From: GWA2-46-15 sp964551525
Lineage (GTDB): Bacteria; Patescibacteriota; Minisyncoccia; Minisyncoccales; GWA2-46-15
Direction: 5' to 3'
Length of the DNA stretch: 10,016 nucleotides
Assembly: GCA_964551525.1 (NCBI GenBank)
Contig: CAZKCH010000018.1
Location: 1 to 10,016 of the forward strand
Part shown: piece by piece, positions 6,157 to 10,016 of the stretch
How positions within the stretch are numbered: the stretch's first letter is position 1
Layout of the letters: every line of letters begins with the position of its first letter
Position numbers and translations under genes: made by a program
The notes under the pieces: model-generated
The model's database searches: none
The model's input: the letters and a program-made list of their open reading frames with translations, nothing else
What the model was told of the DNA's origin: nothing

Positions 6157-7344
6157 ATGAGAATTGTTTTAACCGGCGGCGGTTCCGGAGGGCATATTTT
6201 TCCTCTGATCGCCGTGGTCAGGGAAATTAAAAAACTGTTTTTGCAGAAAAAACTGGATGTAAACCGGAATGTTTTCGGCGAGCAAAAATCAAAAAGGCAA
6301 ACAAGCCAAGAAGAGCTGGATATTCGTTATCTCGGTCCTCGCGATGATTTCGGTCTGATTCTTCTTTCCCAAGAAGGTATTCGGGTGAAAGAGATTTTTG
6401 CTGGGAAATTAAGGCGTTATTTTGACTGGCAGGCGGTTTTGAATAACATCGTTGATATTTTTATTTTTGTCCCCGTTGGTTTTATCCAATCATTTTTTTA
6501 TTTGTTTTTTGCCGCTCCGGATTTGGTTTTCAGTAAAGGCGGTTACGGTTCTTTTCCCGTCGTGATCGCGGCCTGGTTTTTGGGCATTCCGGTGTTTCTG
6601 CACGAATCAGACGTTGATCCCGGTTTGAGCAATAAATTTTTGGCAAAGTTTTGCAAAAGAATTTTCACTTCTTTTCCGAAAACAGAAAGATTCCCTCCTT
6701 CAAGGATGGTTTTAATAGGTAATCCGATCAGAAAAGAGGTCTTAGACGGCAATCCCGATAGCGCCCGCGATCTTTTGCGTCTTAGCGGCGGCCGACCCGT
6801 TGTTTTTATTAGCGGCGGTTCCCAGGGCGCTCAAAGGGTAAATGACATGATTTTGGCCATTTTACCCGATTTGATTGAGAATTTTGAGATCTTGCATCAA
6901 ACCGGAGAAAATAATTTTACTAGGATTAAAGCTGAAGCCGCGATCACTCTTAAAGGCGGCGGGCAGGAATATTATCATCTTTTTCCCTTTTTGCGTGAAG
7001 AAGGCCAGAAGCAGGCCTACGCCGCCGCCTCGATTATTGTCAGTCGGGCCGGGTCAGGCATGATTTTCGAGATTGCCGCCATGGGCAAGCCCTCGATTTT
7101 GATTCCTTTGCCTGAAGCGGCCCAGAACCACCAAGTTAAAAACGCTTATGCTTATGCTTCTTCCGGAGCCGCGGTGGTTTTGGAGCAGGAGAATCTAACA
7201 CCGAATTTCTTTCTGGAAAAACTGAAATTTCTTTCATCTCATCCGGAGGAGATGAAAAAAATGTCTTTGGCGGCTTTAAGTTTTGCCCGGCCAGAAGCGG
7301 CAAGGAAAATCGCCGAGTATCTTTTCAATTTTTTAAGGCCGTGA
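6157..7344 (+). CDS. murG: UDP-GlcNAc:lipid I N-acetylglucosaminyltransferase MurG
   Basis: MurG (GT28, GT-B fold) adds GlcNAc from UDP-GlcNAc to lipid I on the inner face of the membrane, making lipid II. Visible are the N-terminal Gly loop GGGSGGHIFP (7-16), SKGGYGSFP (126-134), HESDVDPGLSNK (149-160, the HExNxxPG region), the second Gly loop ISGGSQGAQRVN (218-229) and the UDP-GlcNAc site SRAGSGMIFEIAAMGKP (296-312) with E305, followed by IPLPEAAQNHQVKNA (316-330). At 395 residues it is longer than E. coli MurG (355). The excess is mainly a charged segment at about residues 28-60, before DIRYLGPRDD. Hydrophobic stretches near 100-120 fit the membrane-association patch. The gene starts five bases after ftsW, has no Shine-Dalgarno sequence, and ends the visible peptidoglycan block. 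Confidence 0.94.
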   Translation: MRIVLTGGGSGGHIFPLIAVVREIKKLFLQKKLDVNRNVFGEQKSKRQTSQEELDIRYLGPRDDFGLILLSQEGIRVKEIFAGKLRRYFDWQAVLNNIVDIFIFVPVGFIQSFFYLFFAAPDLVFSKGGYGSFPVVIAAWFLGIPVFLHESDVDPGLSNKFLAKFCKRIFTSFPKTERFPPSRMVLIGNPIRKEVLDGNPDSARDLLRLSGGRPVVFISGGSQGAQRVNDMILAILPDLIENFEILHQTGENNFTRIKAEAAITLKGGGQEYYHLFPFLREEGQKQAYAAASIIVSRAGSGMIFEIAAMGKPSILIPLPEAAQNHQVKNAYAYASSGAAVVLEQENLTPNFFLEKLKFLSSHPEEMKKMSLAALSFARPEAARKIAEYLFNFLRP

Positions 7345-7380
7345 TAGATAGAAATATGGATATATAAAAATATAAAACAC

Positions 7381-8958
7381 ATGGAGAGTGAATTAAAAGA
7401 CAATTTTCCAATCGCGCGCGTGCGGAGCCGTTTTGCCCCTTCGCCGACCGGCTGGTTGCAATTGGGGAACATCAGAGCCGCTTTGTTCGCCTACCTCTTT
7501 GCCAAGAGCAATAACGGTGTTTTTATCTTGCGGATTGAAGATACTGATCAGGAAAGGTCAAAAAAAGAATACGAAGCCGCCATTTTTGAGGCCTTGAAAT
7601 GGACCGGTCTTGAATGGGATGAGGGCCCGGATATCGGCGGCCCTTTTGGTCCGTACCGCCAGAGCGAAAAACTTGATGTTTACGAAAAATATTTAAAACA
7701 GCTTTTGGAAGAGGGGAAAGCGTTTTATTGTTTTTGCCCCGAGGAAGAATTGGAAACTCAGCGCCAGTATCAATTAAGCCAGGGCCAGCCCGCGGTTTAT
7801 TCGGGCAAGTGTCGCGACATTCCTTTAGCTGAGGCGGAGAAAAAACTAAAACAAGGTGAGCGAGCCATTATTCGTTTCAAAAACACGAGAGGGGAGTTGG
7901 TTGTTTTTGACGATATGATCCGCGGCAAGACCGAATTTGATCCTCATTTGATCGGTGATTTTTCCATTGCTCGCGGCTTACAATCTCCGCTTTTTGTTTT
8001 TTCCAATGCCGTAGATGATTTTGACATGAAAATTACTCACGTGGTCAGGGGCGAGGATCACGTTTCTAATACGCCAAAACAAATCCTGATTCAGGAGGCC
8101 TTGGGCTTTGAGACGCCGCGCTACGCCCATTTGCCCATGATTTTAGCGCCTGACCGGTCAAAACTAAGCAAGCGCCATGGCGCCGTGCCGGCCTTGGAAT
8201 ACAAGAAAGACGGTTATTTGCCCGAAGCGCTGATTAATTTTCTGGCTTTGCTGGGCTGGCATCCGGAAGATGAAAGGGAAGTGTTTTCTTTAAAGAATTT
8301 GATCAAGGAGTTTTCCGTGGAAAGAGTCCAGAAATCCGGCGCGATTTTTAACCAACAGAAATTGGACTGGTTGAACGGATTTTATTTACGCAATTTATCA
8401 TTGGAAAGTTTAACCGAGAAGTGTTTGCCTTATCTAATAGAGGCCGGGTTGATTAAGCCAGTGGCAGAATCGGGGCCGGCCCAGTTGATTGAAGTGCCGA
8501 CGGAAAAACAGTGGCAGGAGAAAAAATATGAAATTCTGGAAACGAAAGAAATTATTGAATTTGATCAGCTGACGAAAATCATCGCTTTATACCAGCAGCG
8601 CTTGAAGCGGCTGGGAGAGATTGTCGAATTGATCGATTGTTTTTTCAAAGAGAAAATCGATTATCCGGAAAATATTCTGAAATGGAAAGAAATGACGAAC
8701 AAAGAAATTAAAAAATCATTGGATTTGTCAGAAAAACTTTTGAAGAAGGTGAAACCAGAGGACTGGCAGAAAGAAAAAATCGAGATGGTTTTAATGCCGG
8801 CGGCAGAGAAAGCGGGCGATAGGGGATACCTGCTTTGGCCCTTAAGAGCGGCCTTAACGGGCAAGATGTTTTCGGCCGGACCTTTTGAAATTACCGCTGT
8901 CTTGGGCAAAGAAAAAACCATTAAAAGAATTAAAAACGCGAAAAATTCTTTGAAATGA
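7381..8958 (+). CDS. gltX: Glutamyl-tRNA synthetase
   Basis: This class I synthetase (525 residues, slightly long for the family) charges tRNA-Glu, and in organisms lacking GlnRS also tRNA-Gln. The N-terminal catalytic part reads RFAPSPTGWLQLGNIRAAL (17-35), ILRIEDTDQERS (49-60), EWDEGPDIGGPFGPYRQSE (78-96), YCFCPEEELE with a later SGKCRD, DFDMKITHVVRGEDHVSNTP (213-232) and a normal KMSKS equivalent, SKLSKRHG (260-267). The C-terminal anticodon-binding part is helical and Lys/Glu-rich. The HIGH motif is odd: its first His, usually in LHxG, is Gln (Q27-L-G-N30). The gene begins 36 bases after murG across a very AT-rich gap without a Shine-Dalgarno sequence, so it is probably read with the operon, though a weak promoter there cannot be excluded. 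Its stop overlaps the next start (ATGA). Confidence 0.94.
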   Translation: MESELKDNFPIARVRSRFAPSPTGWLQLGNIRAALFAYLFAKSNNGVFILRIEDTDQERSKKEYEAAIFEALKWTGLEWDEGPDIGGPFGPYRQSEKLDVYEKYLKQLLEEGKAFYCFCPEEELETQRQYQLSQGQPAVYSGKCRDIPLAEAEKKLKQGERAIIRFKNTRGELVVFDDMIRGKTEFDPHLIGDFSIARGLQSPLFVFSNAVDDFDMKITHVVRGEDHVSNTPKQILIQEALGFETPRYAHLPMILAPDRSKLSKRHGAVPALEYKKDGYLPEALINFLALLGWHPEDEREVFSLKNLIKEFSVERVQKSGAIFNQQKLDWLNGFYLRNLSLESLTEKCLPYLIEAGLIKPVAESGPAQLIEVPTEKQWQEKKYEILETKEIIEFDQLTKIIALYQQRLKRLGEIVELIDCFFKEKIDYPENILKWKEMTNKEIKKSLDLSEKLLKKVKPEDWQKEKIEMVLMPAAEKAGDRGYLLWPLRAALTGKMFSAGPFEITAVLGKEKTIKRIKNAKNSLK

Positions 8959-9296
8959 AAAAAGCAATTTTATTTTTATCGATAGCAGTGTTTTTAATCC
9001 CCGTTTTTGTTATTGCGGCCGACGGAGAAGGGGACGGGTTGATCACAGGGGCTAATAAGCTTTATGGGCAGGCAAGGGCTTGGTGGGAAAGGGGCTTAGG
9101 GGTCAAATTTGACCAGTATTTTGGCTCCTGGTGGCGTCAGATAGAGGCCTTTTTCCGCCAGCGGATAGCGATTTTCCTGCAAGAGCTTCCCAGAGAGATT
9201 ATTGAAATGAAAGAAAGTATTGGAAAATATATTCCCGCGATTAAAGGCGATTTGTGGAAAAAACTTTTAGAGTTTATTAATCAATTGGGTGGGTGA
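8955..9296 (+). CDS. Small putative exported protein, unrecognised
   Basis: I do not recognise this 113-residue protein. Residues 4-20 are a hydrophobic signal-peptide core after MKK, followed by a plausible cleavage region VIAAD (19-23), so export or membrane anchoring is likely. The mature part is short, rich in aromatic and charged residues, with two Trp pairs (W43-W44 and W59-W60), and looks mostly amphipathic-helical to its end at LGG. There are no Cys and no visible catalytic motif. It is translationally coupled to gltX by a 4-base ATGA overlap, so it is probably expressed at the end of the same transcript. A role at the cell envelope would fit the signal peptide and the upstream wall genes, but that is inference. 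The coding call rests on the overlap, the credible signal peptide and uninterrupted reading to TGA. Confidence 0.72.
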   Translation: MKKAILFLSIAVFLIPVFVIAADGEGDGLITGANKLYGQARAWWERGLGVKFDQYFGSWWRQIEAFFRQRIAIFLQELPREIIEMKESIGKYIPAIKGDLWKKLLEFINQLGG

Positions 9297-9300
9297 GGGC

Positions 9301-9329
9301 TTGACGGCAGGTTTTAACCGCCTTATTAT
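9301..9329 (+). promoter_or_regulatory. Sigma70-like promoter for the recombinase gene
   Basis: A -35 box TTGACG (9301-9306) and a -10 box TATTAT (9324-9329) are separated by exactly 17 bases. Transcription would start near 9336 and leave a leader of about 38 bases before the ATG at 9374. It lies in the only intergenic gap longer than about 40 bases in the window, directly after the last gene of the upstream run, so it probably begins a new transcription unit. Found by eye only. Confidence 0.6.
9306..9322 (+). terminator. Weak hairpin, possible terminator, inside the promoter spacer
   Basis: GGCAGGTT (9306-9313, first G being the last base of TTGACG) can pair with AACCGCC (9316-9322) with one bulged A, followed by TTATTATT. 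The stem is short, the loop would be only 2-4 bases, and the T-run is broken, so this is a poor intrinsic terminator at best. It lies just after the stop of the small exported protein, where a terminator would be expected, and overlaps the spacer of the proposed promoter. Confidence 0.25.
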
Positions 9330-9340
9330 TGAGATAGGAT

Positions 9341-9368
9341 ACTTCGTAGAATGATACTTTACCGAAGT
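9341..9368 (+). other. dif-like 28-base site (candidate Xer recombination site)
   Basis: The site has the 11-6-11 layout of dif: left arm ACTTCGTAGAA (9341-9351), centre TGATAC (9352-9357), right arm TTTACCGAAGT (9358-9368). The right arm reversed and complemented is ACTTCGGTAAA, matching the left arm at 8 of 11 positions. From memory, the left arm of Bacillus subtilis dif is ACTTCCTAGAA, a 10 of 11 match; the right arm fits known dif arms less well. It ends five bases before the start of a Xer-type recombinase gene. It could instead be a leader hairpin or an operator, since the outer six bases of each arm can pair. Confidence 0.4.
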
Positions 9369-9373
9369 GTGAG

Positions 9374-10016
9374 ATGAACAAAAGCAACACCCCTATTTTA
9401 GGCCATTTGCGCAACTTCTTTGAGTATTTAGACCTTGAAGAAGGTTTGGGCAGGAAAACACAGGAAACCTATGCCCGTTTATTCAAGCAATTTTTGTATT
9501 GGCTGAAAATAAATCATTTGGAGGGCCTTTTGCCCCATGAATTGACCGAAGATCATATCTGGCAATACCGGGTCTTCCTTTCCAAACATGTTAATAAGAA
9601 AAGCCATCAGCTTCTTGAGAAATCGACGCAGAACTACTATTTGATTGTTTTGAGGGCGCTTTTGAAGTATTTTGCCGATCGTAACATCACTTGCCTGCCC
9701 TCGGAAAAGGTAAAATTGGCCAAATTAAGACCGGACGAAAGAGCGATAAAATTCCTTACTCTGGAGCAGATCAAAAGATTGCTTGACTCTCTCGAGGCCT
9801 CTACGGCCACTGAACTTAGGGATCGGACGATTTTAGAGGTTTTATTTTCTACTGGTTTGCGGGTAGCGGAATTAGTCAGTTTGGACCGCGAACAGATAAA
9901 AATTGGCGCGGAGATCAACGATTTGGAAATCGTGGTTGTGGGCAAGGGCAACCGGCCGCGACCGGTTTATTTCTCCAAAAGAGCTCTTACCTGGCTTAAA
10001 AAATATTTAGAAACCC
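9374..10016 (+). CDS. Xer-type tyrosine recombinase (3' truncated by window)
   Basis: The first 214 codons are open from the ATG at 9374 to the window end. The N-terminal part, roughly residues 8-105, is a SAM-like core-binding domain (HLRNFFEYLDLEEGLGRKTQ, then STQNYYLIVLRALLKYF). The catalytic domain begins near LTLEQIKRLLDSL (128-140) and shows box I, FSTGLRVAELVSL, with catalytic Arg R163, then VVVGKGNRPRPVYFS with the beta-hairpin Lys K191. The HxxR motif and nucleophilic Tyr would lie beyond the window. The layout fits XerC/XerD chromosome-dimer resolvases better than phage integrases, which usually carry an extra N-terminal arm-binding domain, but XerC, XerD and other Xer-like proteins cannot be separated here. 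It has its own promoter and a dif-like site in its leader. The only upstream pairing candidate is a weak GTGAG touching the start codon. Confidence 0.88.
   Translation, partial: MNKSNTPILGHLRNFFEYLDLEEGLGRKTQETYARLFKQFLYWLKINHLEGLLPHELTEDHIWQYRVFLSKHVNKKSHQLLEKSTQNYYLIVLRALLKYFADRNITCLPSEKVKLAKLRPDERAIKFLTLEQIKRLLDSLEASTATELRDRTILEVLFSTGLRVAELVSLDREQIKIGAEINDLEIVVVGKGNRPRPVYFSKRALTWLKKYLET

Noticed and set aside
7345..7380. AT-rich gap before gltX with TATATA and TATAAA, possible promoter
   Set aside because: No -35-like box at a proper distance from either -10 candidate; runs of A and T are expected in a short gap of this composition.
9637..9951. Minus-strand open frame of 104 codons opposite the recombinase gene
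   Set aside because: The plus strand is open from 9374 to the window end and carries clear tyrosine recombinase motifs; the minus frame shows no recognisable domain.
9374..10016. Phage or integrative-element integrase marking a mobile island
   Set aside because: No arm-binding domain, no adjacent tRNA gene, no phage-like neighbours in the window; a chromosomal Xer protein is simpler, although the sequence beyond the window is unknown.

Overview
The window looks like a piece of a small, tightly packed bacterial genome, most probably a member of the Candidate Phyla Radiation (Patescibacteria, Parcubacteria-like). This is inference from several signs: genes all on one strand with gaps of a few bases or 4-base overlaps, an archaeal-type AspRS C-terminus, a short DacA, a MurG with an extra N-terminal segment, and start codons that almost never have a Shine-Dalgarno sequence. 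No rRNA, tRNA, CRISPR array or insertion sequence was seen.

Layout, all on the + strand: the 3' end of an aspartyl-tRNA synthetase (1-270); a D-Ala-D-Ala carboxypeptidase, dacA (267-1205); mraY (1207-2295); a MurL-type UDP-MurNAc-L-Ala-L-Glu epimerase (2321-3634); a MurD2-type ligase (3652-5064); the SEDS glycosyltransferase ftsW (5051-6151); murG (6157-7344); glutamyl-tRNA synthetase gltX (7381-8958); a small unrecognised exported protein (8955-9296); then a 77-base gap holding a good sigma70-like promoter and a 28-base dif-like site; and finally the first 214 codons of a Xer-type tyrosine recombinase (9374 to the window end).

The core is a peptidoglycan operon in the classical dcw order mraY-murD-ftsW-murG, with murL placed directly before murD. 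The most notable reading is that D-glutamate enters the wall by the alternative route known from Xanthomonas. MurD2 would add L-Glu to UDP-MurNAc-L-Ala, and MurL would then use ATP to invert that glutamate on the nucleotide precursor, instead of MurI racemising free glutamate for a normal MurD. MraY then loads the finished muropeptide onto the lipid carrier, MurG adds GlcNAc, FtsW polymerises the glycan and DacA trims the terminal D-Ala.

Other points of interest are a perfect 11-bp inverted repeat inserted in frame in murD2, changes at normally conserved MraY active-site positions, a Gln in place of the first His of the HIGH motif in GltX, and the dif-like site in the leader of the recombinase gene.
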